This document shows, in pieces, positions 52,721-62,861 of a DNA stretch of 64,000 bases (position 1 is its first letter; the number at the start of each line of letters is the position of its first letter). The position numbers and the translations under genes are program-made. A model generated the notes under the pieces. It was not told the origin of the DNA. It saw only the letters and a list, made by a program, of their open reading frames with translations, and ran no database searches. The stretch covers positions 186,001 through 250,000 of the forward strand of contig JACKDF010000008.1 in the NCBI GenBank assembly GCA_020633655.1. Direction: 5' to 3'. The DNA is from Deferribacteres bacterium (lineage in GTDB: Bacteria; Zhuqueibacterota; Zhuqueibacteria; Zhuqueibacterales; Geothermadaptataceae).

Positions 52721-55504
52721 ATGCGACGTAAATACGCACTTGTACTCATGATTTATTTCATGATTCTGGTTCTGTTTCTACAATTTAATACCGTTTTCTC
52801 AGCCACTACGGGCAAACTTTCAGGAACTGTCACAGATCAAGAAACAGGGGAACCACTACCGGGCGCAAATATAATCGTGGTTGGTACAAATCTCGGAGCG
52901 GCTTCGAATGCGCAGGGATTGTACACAATTCTCAATATCCCCCCGGGAAAATATACGATTCTTTTCCGTTTTATTGGCTATCACGAAGTTCGAGTCGAAA
53001 ATGTTGAAATTAATGTCGACTTCACCTCACATCTTGACTATGCGCTAACGCCTTCCACACTTGAAATGGATGAAGTAGTGGTCCTGGCTGATCGTACTCC
53101 ACTGGTTCGTAATGATTTAACCAATACACAAGTTGCCGTCACATCGGAAACGATTGAGGCACTGCCAATTGACCAACTCAATCAAATTATTCGTTTGCAG
53201 CCTGGTATAACCACAGACAATTCAGGAGAAATTCATATTCGCGGCGGTCGTTCAAATGAGATTGCTACACAGATTAATGGAATTTCAGTGGCGAATCCTT
53301 TCGATAACTCGCAGGCCGTGGGCATCGCAACCAATGCTGTACAAGAGGTGTCCGTCTCTGCCGGAACATTTTCCGCAGAATATGGCAATGCCCTTTCCGG
53401 TGTAATAAATTATGTAACCAAGGAAGGCGGCAATAACATCAACGCGACATTGCGGGCCTGGTCAGGTGACCATGCAACAAATCGAAAGGACCTGTTTTTT
53501 GGTATCGATGAGTTTGATCCTTTGAATGAACAACGAATCGAAGGAACGGTTGGTGGTCCAATTCCAGGAACCAACAAAAAAGCAAAATTTTTTCTCTCGG
53601 CTGTCACGCAAAAGGATAAAGGCTGGATTTATGGCATTGATGTTTATAAACCAACAGATATCCTGGTTATTGATGGTGATTCGTTGGTCTTTGATCCTTA
53701 TGGAGATGGAGTACCTTCCGGGAACGGAGATATCGTGCCAATGATGTCAAAAAACGCCTGGAATGCAACAGCTAAACTGAGTTATGAAATCATGCCACGG
53801 CTCAAACTGAGCTATGATCTTGTCTTTGATTACACAAAGCTTCCCGGTTCAGGGCAGTTTCGAAATTTTCGCTTTAATCCTGATGGACGGCGTTTTTTAT
53901 ACAAAAAAAATATAAGTCATTCGATCGGTTTAACCCATGTTTTAAATGACAACTCCTTTTACACTCTGAAATTTGCAGGAAATTTCACAAGCGCAAATAA
54001 TCGTGTCTTCGATGATCCCTTTGATGAGCGATATGTTGCCAGCTATGAAGGAAACGTCAATAACAACTTATTCCCGCAAACAGATTATCTCGCTGGTGGA
54101 CACAATCTCGATCGCGATGAAGACGAGTCAGCATCATACATTGGCAAACTGGATTTCGTCAGCCAACTAACACCTATACATGAATTGCGCTTTGGAGGAG
54201 ATTATGTGCGCCATGAATTGCAGCGTGAAAGTTACACATTGCTGCACACCGATATTTCCGGCGTTTCCCTACCAATAATTCCTTATCCCGAATTAAATCC
54301 AGAGTTTACCGAATACCAATATTATAAAAATAAACCCGTTCAAGCCGCGGCTTATTTTTTAGATAAAATGGAGTTATCCAAATCATTTATTCTCAATGTT
54401 GGTTTTCGTTACGAATATTTCAATGCCAAGGCGCTTTACAATCCTGATCTAATTGGCACCGTGGATTCCGGCGTTGCAGAGAATCTTGTAGCTGCTGAAG
54501 CGAAACATATGTTGGCGCCAAGAGTAAGTCTGAGCTTTCCAATCACTGACCAGGGAATCATTCGCTTTTCCTACGGCCATTTTTTCCAGAATCCACCTCT
54601 CGAACAGATTTACCGCAATCCACGATTCGAAGACCTTGATTTTATTTCAACCCCGTCTTTCGGCAATCCAAATCTCGAACCGGAGAAAAGTATTCAATAT
54701 GAGCTTGGTTTACAGCAGGCGTTGACTGAAGATTTGAAATTCGATTTAACTGCGTACTACAAAGATGTTTCCAATCTCATACAAAGTCGGCGACTGGTTG
54801 CTGGAGAAGCAGCTGCGAGTAAAGAGTTTAACGTGATTACCAACATTAGTTATGCGAATGTGAAAGGTTTTACCATTTCATTGCTTAAGCGTCCATCTGG
54901 CAATGGCATGCTCTCCGGCAGCATTGATTACACGTATCAACTTGCCGAGGGCGCGTTCGAAGACCCACTTGACTTTTTTCTTGATGTTCGCTCCGACAGA
55001 GAAACGGAACAAACTTTTGTGCCGCTTTCACACGATCGTACTAACACACTGAACAGTGTTCTGACTTTAGCAAGCGCAAAAAAATGGTCGGCGAGCGGTA
55101 TTGCAAGTTTCTGGTCAGGCACGCCATACACACCATCTCTGCCAGCCAATCTATCCAGGGTCGAATTTGAAAACAATAGCGCCCGTCGTCCACTCAACTT
55201 TAATGTCGATTTGCGTTTTGAAAAATTCTTCAAACTCAATGCGCTGAAATACAGCATTTTCCTGCAGATAAATAATGTGCTCGATTTAGACAATGAGCGC
55301 ATTATTCATACATCAACCGGCCGTTCTTTGAATTCTCTCGAAGAAGTGAATAATCCAACTCGTTTCGATGTGCTTCGATCGCAAATGAGCAGCAATCCGG
55401 CCTTGTTTTTCCCGGAAAAATTTCTCGACAATTACTACCAGCGTGAAGACTGGCTTTCGGAACCACGGGAAATTCGCTTGGGTATGAGTTTTTCGTTGAA
55501 TTGA
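52721..55504 (+). CDS. TonB-dependent receptor with carboxypeptidase-regulatory N-domain
   Basis: 927 residues from the ATG at 52721, which has a GGGAGGT site; the frame is open 42 codons further up. Signal peptide about 1-28. A CarboxypepD-reg-like domain (about 32-110; GKLSGTVTDQETGEPLPGAN) precedes the plug (about 125-245; EIHIRGGRSNEIATQINGIS and YGNALSGVINYVTKEGG). A beta-barrel with a TonB-dependent-type C-terminus completes the protein. Substrate unknown; the large family imports siderophores, peptides or glycans, or acts with secretion. Genes downstream encode a T9SS cargo and a PorV/PorQ protein, a combination typical for FCB surface systems. Confidence 0.9.
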   Translation: MRRKYALVLMIYFMILVLFLQFNTVFSATTGKLSGTVTDQETGEPLPGANIIVVGTNLGAASNAQGLYTILNIPPGKYTILFRFIGYHEVRVENVEINVDFTSHLDYALTPSTLEMDEVVVLADRTPLVRNDLTNTQVAVTSETIEALPIDQLNQIIRLQPGITTDNSGEIHIRGGRSNEIATQINGISVANPFDNSQAVGIATNAVQEVSVSAGTFSAEYGNALSGVINYVTKEGGNNINATLRAWSGDHATNRKDLFFGIDEFDPLNEQRIEGTVGGPIPGTNKKAKFFLSAVTQKDKGWIYGIDVYKPTDILVIDGDSLVFDPYGDGVPSGNGDIVPMMSKNAWNATAKLSYEIMPRLKLSYDLVFDYTKLPGSGQFRNFRFNPDGRRFLYKKNISHSIGLTHVLNDNSFYTLKFAGNFTSANNRVFDDPFDERYVASYEGNVNNNLFPQTDYLAGGHNLDRDEDESASYIGKLDFVSQLTPIHELRFGGDYVRHELQRESYTLLHTDISGVSLPIIPYPELNPEFTEYQYYKNKPVQAAAYFLDKMELSKSFILNVGFRYEYFNAKALYNPDLIGTVDSGVAENLVAAEAKHMLAPRVSLSFPITDQGIIRFSYGHFFQNPPLEQIYRNPRFEDLDFISTPSFGNPNLEPEKSIQYELGLQQALTEDLKFDLTAYYKDVSNLIQSRRLVAGEAAASKEFNVITNISYANVKGFTISLLKRPSGNGMLSGSIDYTYQLAEGAFEDPLDFFLDVRSDRETEQTFVPLSHDRTNTLNSVLTLASAKKWSASGIASFWSGTPYTPSLPANLSRVEFENNSARRPLNFNVDLRFEKFFKLNALKYSIFLQINNVLDLDNERIIHTSTGRSLNSLEEVNNPTRFDVLRSQMSSNPALFFPEKFLDNYYQREDWLSEPREIRLGMSFSLN

Positions 55505-55548
55505 TAATTTATCCATCAGGTAGAAATTATTATCAACAAAGGTAAAGA

Positions 55549-58500
55549 ATGAAAAAAATAATCGGATTTACAATAATTCTTCTCCTGCAAACAGTAGCGA
55601 TTTTTGGGCAAAACCCGATGCCTGATGTCGACTATAAAACATTGCCATTAAACGAGCGAACTGCCATCATGGAAAAATGGCGCGGTGATCTAAATAAAGC
55701 CATGCAGGGAGAGGACCGCTATGATGGCATAAAGGAAGTGATCATCAATGGGAACCAGATAAAAGTTCTTCTTACCAATTTGGGTTCACTTTCATCTGGA
55801 AATGCAGACAATATTTTTGCAGACCTTTTCTGGCCACGCGGGGCGGGTGGCCTGGGATACGCATATGAATTTGGTCCGCTGGTCGCAGCGGAAGTTGTGA
55901 ATGATGCTGGTGATACGTTACACATCGTTGATGACGGATTTTACGATGCATGGAATGGGGACTTCGCGCCGGGGACGGCAACTCGCTGGGGCTGGCGTCC
56001 CCGGAAGGGGTTTAGCGATCCCGGCAATCCGGAGCTGGCACATTTTTCTGATGACGATAGCGATGGTGATGACAAACCAGATTCCTGGCCGGAAGATTAT
56101 TTTAATGAAACCCTCGGACGTTACGTCTGGCCGGCATTTCTCGGTGATGACGCAACAACACCGGATGAGGAAGTATACTACGTGCTCGATGATTTTTCAA
56201 ACGCTGAATTCCCCTATTATCCTTTCCCGGAAGACACAACCAAGCGTGGTCTTGGTCTCGATGTGCAGGTAAGAATTTTCCAGTTTAATAATGAACTGGC
56301 AGAAGACATCATTTTTCTGGTTTACACCATCACCAACGTGAGCAGTAAACCGCTATCAAAGGTTTGGTTGGGTATGTTCGGTGATCCCCACGTCGGTGGT
56401 ATCGGTGACTATACAGATGATTATGCGGATTTCATTTCAAAGTTCGATGAGCGCTATCCATACAAAGCGCGTAACATGCTTTATGCTTTTGATGAGCCAC
56501 CGGTTGGCGATGGCGGTTTAACAACCGGTTATTTTGGTTATAAGTTCCTTGAAAGCCCGGGCATTGATAATGACGGAGTTGATAACGATAACGATGGACT
56601 TACGGACGAAAGCCAATTTAACGAAGCAGGTGATTTAATATTCGGCCCTGTAGGCATTTATGATACAGAACCAAGACAACACTGGTCCGGCGATGAGGAT
56701 GGTGATTGGGATGCAAACTCCGACGATGTTGGCGTCGACGGCATCGCCGGCACAGGAGATTTTGGCGAGGGGGACGGGCGACCAAACCAAATGTTTTACC
56801 TGGACATCAACGACAACAGCTTACATGATGACGATGAACCAACTGCGACAACGCGTTTGGAAGGATATCGTTTTCTCGGTGGTGAACCGAATTTTGGCGT
56901 CATCGATGTGGCAGAATCCGATCAATTGGGTTTGACCAGTTTTAATGCCTTACTTGAAGGTGGCAACAATCGGCCAAAAAATGACGAGTTGATGTTTGAT
57001 GTTATGTCGACAGACAACCAGCGACCGGGAGATCCGCCGCCGAAAATATTTAAACCGTCAGACAATGTTTTTATCTATGGCTCCGGTCCATTTTCATTGC
57101 AGCCAGGCGAAAGCCAGCGTTTCTCGATTGCGTTGATGATGGGAAATGACTTTGCTGATCTCATACAAAATGCGACGATCTCACAGGATATCTTTGAATC
57201 CGACTACCGCTTTGCAATCCCACCGCAAAAACCACAATTGATTGCAGTTGCCGATGATGGCAAAGTACACTTGTACTGGGATGCTGCTTCTGAGCAGTCT
57301 TTCGATCCCTTTGTTGCACGCATTAATCCGGAAAATCCCAATGCCGGTTTTGATTTTGAAGGCTATAAAATATACCGTAGCCGCGACCCCAGTTTTAATG
57401 ACACGAAAACCATAACCGATGGCCGCGGCATTCCTTTTCTTTCCCGACCTCTTGAAGATCAGCGAGGGATTCCCGCCGTTTTCGATATCGAAAACAACGG
57501 TTTTGATGGCTTTTCCGAAGTCTCCTATCCGGGACGCGGGGGATTAAGCTATTATCTCGGCGAAAATTCCGGTCTTGTCCATAGCTATGTTGACTCGAAC
57601 AATATCGTCAATGGCGTCACTTATTTTTATGCTGTCACTGCTTATGACCATGGCGATGTTGAAGGCGACATCCCGCCCTCTGAAACTCAGCGCAATATCC
57701 AGCGCAATCCACTGACACGCAAGTTTAAATTCGATATCAACACGGCAATGGTCGTTCCCGGACCGTTAGCGACAAACAGCATCGACGCAGGCATCGATAG
57801 TGACAACAATCAAGCGCAACGAACTGCTGGTGATGGAAGTGGACGTGTACAAATTGAAGTGATTGATCCGACAGCTGTGCTGGATGGCAACAAATACCGG
57901 GTTGTTTTTGATTCCCTGGCAAATGAATCCCTGGTTTATTCGGTCATTTATGATGAGATGCAAAGTGAAACATTCACAGCAAATGATACCCTGTATGTTA
58001 ATTTAAGTGGTAAAAACCTGGTTAATTCGAGTGTGGTTTTGATGGATAATGGTGGGAGTAAAGTTAGTAGGGATCGTTATATCCTGTTACCGGAAGCCGG
58101 GCGAATTCGTGGTGCTCAAGCCGGTGATTTATCTTCAGGCCAAACTTTTACAATTGAGTATTTTGTTGAAAAAATAGCCCAAAGCTCATATTTAAATGGT
58201 GAGGACGGCAATCCCATTTTCGATGGCATCCGGGTACGCGTCGTTGATGAGCAGACCGATTTAAATCCTAGAAAATCTGGATTTAAAATTAATTTAAGCA
58301 ATACGAATTTACTTGTGTCAGAGCTTATTATTTCACCTGTTGGTGGTAGCAATCCAGCGCCACTCGATTTTGAAATCATTTTTTCCGATTGGGATACCAC
58401 CACCTCTGGTATGCTGCAAGCGCCGGTTGACAGTTCGACAAATGGCGCAATAAAAACATCCTTTGAAATCAGAAGAACGGACAGTGGAGAACGTGTTGAT

Positions 58501-59121
58501 TTTCGCATTCTCCAGCGTAACCCCTTGTTACGAAACGATCGATGGGATTATTCTGAACCCATCGAAATTTTGGATACACGACCGGATGCGCCTGTGAATG
58601 CCGGATTGTATCGATTGACTTTCGATGTGCCGCATGATACTGTTTTTACACCCACAGGCAACATCGATACACTGCTTTCTATAGATACTGACTATCCGGG
58701 TGATGGCGACGTCTTCTTTATTTTCTCTGACAAGTCCTTTGATAGTGATGATGAGTTCGCTTTCACAACCCGCGCTCTTTCATTCTCATCCGATGATGAC
58801 AAGAAAAATTTACTGGACGACATCTACGTCGTGCCCAATCCTTATATCGCTTACAGTTATTCCGAAATCGCTGGCCCAGGTGTGGGCGTGCGCGATGACC
58901 GGCGTCTGGAATTTCGTAATCTGCCGCAAAAATGCACAATTCGCATTTATACGATTACCGGTGAATTGATTCGAACAATTGAGAAAGACGATTCGGGTAG
59001 CATTGCCACATGGAATTTGCTCAGTTCAGAATCACAGAAAATTGCCTATGGTGTTTATCTCTACCATGTTGAAGCGCCCGGGGTGGGCACGAAAATCGGA
59101 CGTTTAGGGATAATTAAATAG
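55549..59121 (+). CDS. Large secreted protein with T9SS C-terminal sorting domain
   Basis: 1190 residues. Signal peptide about 1-21 (ends AIFG before QNPMP). Many acidic calcium-type loops are seen (SDGDDKPDSWPED; IDNDGVDNDNDGLTDES; DEDGDWDANSDDVGVDG). A fibronectin-III-like stretch lies at about 560-720 (GYKIYRSRDPSF; GVTYFYAVTAYDHGD). The last 95 residues are a T9SS type A domain (VVPNPYIAYSY; RIYTITGELIRTIEKD; GVYLYHVEA). Function is not known; probably a large surface protein. It follows the receptor gene by 44 bases and could be its partner. Confidence 0.82.
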   Translation: MKKIIGFTIILLLQTVAIFGQNPMPDVDYKTLPLNERTAIMEKWRGDLNKAMQGEDRYDGIKEVIINGNQIKVLLTNLGSLSSGNADNIFADLFWPRGAGGLGYAYEFGPLVAAEVVNDAGDTLHIVDDGFYDAWNGDFAPGTATRWGWRPRKGFSDPGNPELAHFSDDDSDGDDKPDSWPEDYFNETLGRYVWPAFLGDDATTPDEEVYYVLDDFSNAEFPYYPFPEDTTKRGLGLDVQVRIFQFNNELAEDIIFLVYTITNVSSKPLSKVWLGMFGDPHVGGIGDYTDDYADFISKFDERYPYKARNMLYAFDEPPVGDGGLTTGYFGYKFLESPGIDNDGVDNDNDGLTDESQFNEAGDLIFGPVGIYDTEPRQHWSGDEDGDWDANSDDVGVDGIAGTGDFGEGDGRPNQMFYLDINDNSLHDDDEPTATTRLEGYRFLGGEPNFGVIDVAESDQLGLTSFNALLEGGNNRPKNDELMFDVMSTDNQRPGDPPPKIFKPSDNVFIYGSGPFSLQPGESQRFSIALMMGNDFADLIQNATISQDIFESDYRFAIPPQKPQLIAVADDGKVHLYWDAASEQSFDPFVARINPENPNAGFDFEGYKIYRSRDPSFNDTKTITDGRGIPFLSRPLEDQRGIPAVFDIENNGFDGFSEVSYPGRGGLSYYLGENSGLVHSYVDSNNIVNGVTYFYAVTAYDHGDVEGDIPPSETQRNIQRNPLTRKFKFDINTAMVVPGPLATNSIDAGIDSDNNQAQRTAGDGSGRVQIEVIDPTAVLDGNKYRVVFDSLANESLVYSVIYDEMQSETFTANDTLYVNLSGKNLVNSSVVLMDNGGSKVSRDRYILLPEAGRIRGAQAGDLSSGQTFTIEYFVEKIAQSSYLNGEDGNPIFDGIRVRVVDEQTDLNPRKSGFKINLSNTNLLVSELIISPVGGSNPAPLDFEIIFSDWDTTTSGMLQAPVDSSTNGAIKTSFEIRRTDSGERVDFRILQRNPLLRNDRWDYSEPIEILDTRPDAPVNAGLYRLTFDVPHDTVFTPTGNIDTLLSIDTDYPGDGDVFFIFSDKSFDSDDEFAFTTRALSFSSDDDKKNLLDDIYVVPNPYIAYSYSEIAGPGVGVRDDRRLEFRNLPQKCTIRIYTITGELIRTIEKDDSGSIATWNLLSSESQKIAYGVYLYHVEAPGVGTKIGRLGIIK

Positions 59122-59131
59122 AGTCCGGGAA

Positions 59132-59232
59132 TGTCATTTCGAGGCGCTTTTTGCCGAGAAATCTTAAAACATGATCGTTACTGAGAGCGTGGAAATAAGA
59201 TTTCTCAGCTGGAGAGCGCGTTCGAAATGACA
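59132..59232. repeat. Nested inverted-repeat element (REP/MITE-like)
   Basis: TGTCATTTCGA (59132-59142) is inverted as TCGAAATGACA (59222-59232). Inside these, GAGAAATCTT (59156-59165) is inverted as AAGATTTCTC (59197-59206). Such TGTCATTTCGA...GAGAAATCT elements are a familiar dispersed intergenic repeat in FCB-type genomes. It sits alone in the gap between the T9SS protein and the PorV/PorQ gene. Confidence 0.65.
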
Positions 59233-59290
59233 AAAACTGAGCGTTTTTGGATGGACACTAAAATAAAACGAAAATCATTGTGAGGAAAAA

Positions 59291-60319
59291 ATGTCCAGCT
59301 TTAAAAAATTATCGATTCTCTCGTTTGGACTCTTTCTGATAAATTTAAATCTGTATTCCCAAAATACTCAGTCGACTTCCAAAGTTGGCACTACCGCTGC
59401 GCAGTTTTTAAAAATTGGTGCCGGAGCGCGCTCCATTGGTTTGGGCGGCGCTTATGTGGGGCTGGATCAGGGAATCGAAGCGATTTACTGGAATCCTGCT
59501 TGTATTGCCCGCATTCCCGGCTCGGGAGAGGCTGTTTTTAACCATGCCAACTGGCTTGCAGAAACGGACTATGATTTTGCTGCTTTCTCTGTGAATACAC
59601 TTTATGGCACACTCGGTTTACAGCTTATTTCTTTCCGTATTCCGGAAGAGAAAGTGCGCACCGTGCTCTTCCCTGAAGGCACAGGCCAGGTTTGGGATGC
59701 TAACTCGTTATTGCTCGGGCTAACTTTTGCACGCAGTTTAACAGACCACTTTGCTATTGGACTCAGCGGGAAATACATCCATGAATCCATCTTTAATGAA
59801 GCTGCGCGCACACTTGCTGTTGATTTGGGAATTTTCTATCAGACGCCATGGCCATCTTTAAAATTAGGCGCCAGCATAACCAATTTTGGCGGCAAAATGA
59901 AACTCGATGGTCGTGATATTTATTTCAATGAAGCGCCCATCAACGATGAGGGCGCTGTTGACGAAGTCCCGGCGATGTACCGTCTTGATAGCTACGAAAT
60001 TCCACTTGGATTACGGTTTGGCATCGCGTGGCAAGCTTATAAAACGCATGACCTGAGCATCACAGTAGTCTCGGATGCCATCCACCCAAATGATAACAAA
60101 GAATACATCAATTCCGGACTGGAAATGGGCGTTAAAAATATCGTTTTCTTGCGTGGTGGCTACCGCACACTCTTTTTAGAAAACAGCGAACAGGATTTGG
60201 CCTTTGGAATTGGTTTACGTTACGATGCAGTAGGAACCAATTTTCGACTCGATTTTGGCTGGTCTGACTACGGTCGTTTGCAATCTGTGAAGTTCGTAAC
60301 GCTCTCAGTTGGTTATTAG
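59291..60319 (+). CDS. PorV/PorQ family outer-membrane protein
   Basis: 342 residues. A signal peptide (about 1-24) is followed by the PorV/PorQ start AAQFLKIGAGARSIGLGGAY and AIYWNPACIARI. A beta-barrel pattern then runs to the C-terminal aromatic strand ending SVGY. PorV is an outer-membrane component of the type IX secretion system that passes cargo to the surface; PorQ-type members have looser roles. Its place next to two T9SS-domain proteins supports a secretion role. The ATG lies after a GAGGAAAA site. Confidence 0.85.
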   Translation: MSSFKKLSILSFGLFLINLNLYSQNTQSTSKVGTTAAQFLKIGAGARSIGLGGAYVGLDQGIEAIYWNPACIARIPGSGEAVFNHANWLAETDYDFAAFSVNTLYGTLGLQLISFRIPEEKVRTVLFPEGTGQVWDANSLLLGLTFARSLTDHFAIGLSGKYIHESIFNEAARTLAVDLGIFYQTPWPSLKLGASITNFGGKMKLDGRDIYFNEAPINDEGAVDEVPAMYRLDSYEIPLGLRFGIAWQAYKTHDLSITVVSDAIHPNDNKEYINSGLEMGVKNIVFLRGGYRTLFLENSEQDLAFGIGLRYDAVGTNFRLDFGWSDYGRLQSVKFVTLSVGY

Positions 60320-60365
60320 AAGATAAAATCCATAAATCACTTTAAATTAATTAATGGAGGAACCC

Positions 60366-62600
60366 ATGAAGTATCTACGATTGTTACCTGTTTTTACCCT
60401 GATGTTTGCTGCGGGTCTGAGCGCGCAAATTCAAACACCGGGCGCTTTACCGGCCGATGGTTTGAAAGGCCATTGGACATTCGAAAATGCCGCCAACTTG
60501 AATGAAGCAACGGTGGGCGTTGATCTCGTGCAGGAACATGTCTCCGGCGGAACGATTGAAATTACTGCTGTTGAAGGGCCAAGCGGTAGTGGCGCAGTAA
60601 CTGTTGGAAATGGCAGTTTTTTCAGAGCAACACACAATTCAGGGGCCAATGGCGGCGCCGCTGACACGCTTACGAATCAGTATACCATCGTAATGGATGC
60701 AAGAGTAACCGATTTAACCCAGTACCATATTTTTTATAATACAACGAACGATGCGGCAGATAATGGGGAAATTTATATTGATCCAAATGGCGGTTTGGGA
60801 GGAAACGGCTCCACAGGTGGTTATTCACCTTATGGTGTGAACGATGGCGCCTGGTTCCGCTTAACCTGTGTGGCTGATTTGGGCAATTATTTCAATATTT
60901 ATGTTGATGGACAATTAGTTTGGACTGCGGCCGCTGGAAAATTTGATGCCGATGGCCGTTTAGCTCTGAATCCGGTTGAAATTTTATTGGCGCATGATAA
61001 TGATGGCGAAGACTGGCCATTTGATATTGCTGAAGTTGCTATTTATGACAGAGCGTTATCCGAGCAGGAAATTATCGATATGGCTGGTTATGCCCATTAT
61101 ACTTTAGTGACAAGTAACACAGGTATGTGGGAAATGAATAATGCTACAAAACTGGATTCTGCCTCAGTAGGAGAAGATGTTGTTGTAACAGGTAACCATA
61201 CTGTCGTTGAAGACACACTCCACCTTGGCTTTAAAAACTTTGCCGCTGGCCTCGAAAGCGGCGCTTCATATAGTATTACCCATGGTTTGGACGTCGTTCC
61301 GGAAGGTTTTTACGGACATGGCACAAAAGTTAATTATTATGCTCTTGCTCTGGATGTGCGTTTCCCCGCGTTGGGTGTAACTTATGAATTGTCTCCCGGT
61401 TTATCCGTCGATGCAGAAGGTAAAATTGGATCCGATGCTTTGGGTTGGTCTGAATTTAGCATGAAAGCAAATGAATGGTACCGAATTGCTGTGTCCGTAG
61501 CTCTTGAAAATCCCAATGTGCCTGATGTGGCAATATGGGTGGATAGTGATCCTGTATTGTACAAGGAAGATTTGACAGTTGACGGGGACCTGGGATTGGA
61601 TGCATCCACACTGCCACTTTTTTCTGACAGCAATCCAATTCATGTATCAAATATCCGCCTTTACAATACTCCAATACCCAACAGCACTGCTCGTAGTCTT
61701 GGCGGTTATAAACACTCGGTTATGGCGCTTGGGGGCATTGAAGTGAGAGCGCTCCAGGACGCTTATGTCCGCGGTGGCTCAAGTAGCGACAAGAATTATA
61801 ACGAATATCGTTTAATAGTCAGAAAATCATTATCAGGTGATCCATCTTATGAAAGACATGCATTTTTAATGTTTGATTTATCAACCGTAACAGAGCCAAT
61901 TACATCTGCTCGTATAAGATTGGTAACTCAATTGGTGGCAGGTACTGAGCCTCCAAGCACGTTAGCTTTTTATAAAATTGCAGACGACTCCTGGACTGAT
62001 TCAACTGTTACGTGGAACACAGCACCAGCTTCAGGTGATTTATTAATTGAAGACTATACAATTCCTAAGAATAATCCATCAAATACGGAACCATTTAATG
62101 TCTATGAATATGATGTTACAGCTTACGTTCAGGATGAAATCAATTTGGGTGATTATTTAGTTAGTTTTATGGCATTAGCTCCTACTTTAGAAACGGATAC
62201 GGATACGGATATTCGTTTCTTTTCACTTGAAGGTGCAGATAGTTATGCTGATCTCAAAGAATGGCAGAAGCCAACGCTGGTCATCAATGGCGACATTGGA
62301 ACCGGTGTTAAAGCGGACAACTCAACTTTGCCTGAGGAAATTGAGTTGCTACAAAATTACCCGAATCCATTTAATCCTGAAACAACAATTGAGTACAAAT
62401 TGCCACAAACAACAAATGTGACCTTGCGCATTTTCAATATGCTTGGCCAGGAAATCGTGACTCTGGTTAACCATAAAAAACAAAGCGCCGGATTGCATCA
62501 GGTGACATGGCAGGCGAAAAACATGGCATCAGGAGTTTATTTCTATAAAATTGAAGCCGGCCGTTTTGTGCAAACACGTAAAATGATGCTTTTGCGATAG
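60366..62600 (+). CDS. LamG and DNRLRE domain surface protein with T9SS domain
   Basis: 744 residues. A GGAGG site lies before the ATG at 60366 (a second ATG 12 bases upstream is less likely). Signal peptide about 1-20. Two LamG/concanavalin-like jelly-roll regions at about 30-245 and 250-440 (GLKGHWTFENAANLNEATVG; IYVDGQLVWTAA). A DNRLRE domain follows at about 455-640 (LQDAYVRGGSSSDKNYNEYR; DDSWTDSTVTWNTAP). The last 85 residues are a T9SS type A tail (NYPNPFNPETTIEYKLP; GVYFYKIEAGRFVQTRKM). A secreted carbohydrate- or matrix-binding protein is likely. Confidence 0.85.
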   Translation: MKYLRLLPVFTLMFAAGLSAQIQTPGALPADGLKGHWTFENAANLNEATVGVDLVQEHVSGGTIEITAVEGPSGSGAVTVGNGSFFRATHNSGANGGAADTLTNQYTIVMDARVTDLTQYHIFYNTTNDAADNGEIYIDPNGGLGGNGSTGGYSPYGVNDGAWFRLTCVADLGNYFNIYVDGQLVWTAAAGKFDADGRLALNPVEILLAHDNDGEDWPFDIAEVAIYDRALSEQEIIDMAGYAHYTLVTSNTGMWEMNNATKLDSASVGEDVVVTGNHTVVEDTLHLGFKNFAAGLESGASYSITHGLDVVPEGFYGHGTKVNYYALALDVRFPALGVTYELSPGLSVDAEGKIGSDALGWSEFSMKANEWYRIAVSVALENPNVPDVAIWVDSDPVLYKEDLTVDGDLGLDASTLPLFSDSNPIHVSNIRLYNTPIPNSTARSLGGYKHSVMALGGIEVRALQDAYVRGGSSSDKNYNEYRLIVRKSLSGDPSYERHAFLMFDLSTVTEPITSARIRLVTQLVAGTEPPSTLAFYKIADDSWTDSTVTWNTAPASGDLLIEDYTIPKNNPSNTEPFNVYEYDVTAYVQDEINLGDYLVSFMALAPTLETDTDTDIRFFSLEGADSYADLKEWQKPTLVINGDIGTGVKADNSTLPEEIELLQNYPNPFNPETTIEYKLPQTTNVTLRIFNMLGQEIVTLVNHKKQSAGLHQVTWQAKNMASGVYFYKIEAGRFVQTRKMMLLR

Positions 62601-62639
62601 TATCAAATGACTAAAAGAATCAAACCATGCGTTAACTGA

Positions 62640-62803
62640 TTTGCAAAAGTAACATCCATGGTAGTCATTCCGGTCGCCTGCTTTATGGCGTACCGGAATC
62701 TCCAAGAGCCTACTGCAAACGAGGAGATGCCGTGATTCGATAAAAAGCATCGAACACGGCATGACTTAAAGAGATTGATTTGTAAGATACTACTTTTGCA
62801 AAT
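62640..62803. repeat. 164-bp inverted-repeat element with internal hairpins (MITE-like)
   Basis: ATTTGCAAAAGTA (62640-62652) is perfectly inverted as TACTTTTGCAAAT (62791-62803), 13 bases. Inside are two hairpins. One is ATTCCGGT...ACCGGAAT (62668-62700). The other is built from ATGCCGTG/CACGGCAT and TTCGAT/ATCGAA (about 62727-62763). No open reading frame of note. The termini plus folded interior fit a non-autonomous miniature element. Confidence 0.6.
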
Positions 62804-62861
62804 TGCTACTAAATAAGTTCGAGAACTGCAATCACCAGAAAAGGATGTTAGTGTGCGAACC

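Noticed and set aside
61740..62220. DNRLRE part of the LamG protein as a recent insertion
   Set aside because: Slightly more AT-rich but in frame and common in this domain architecture; no repeat boundaries seen.
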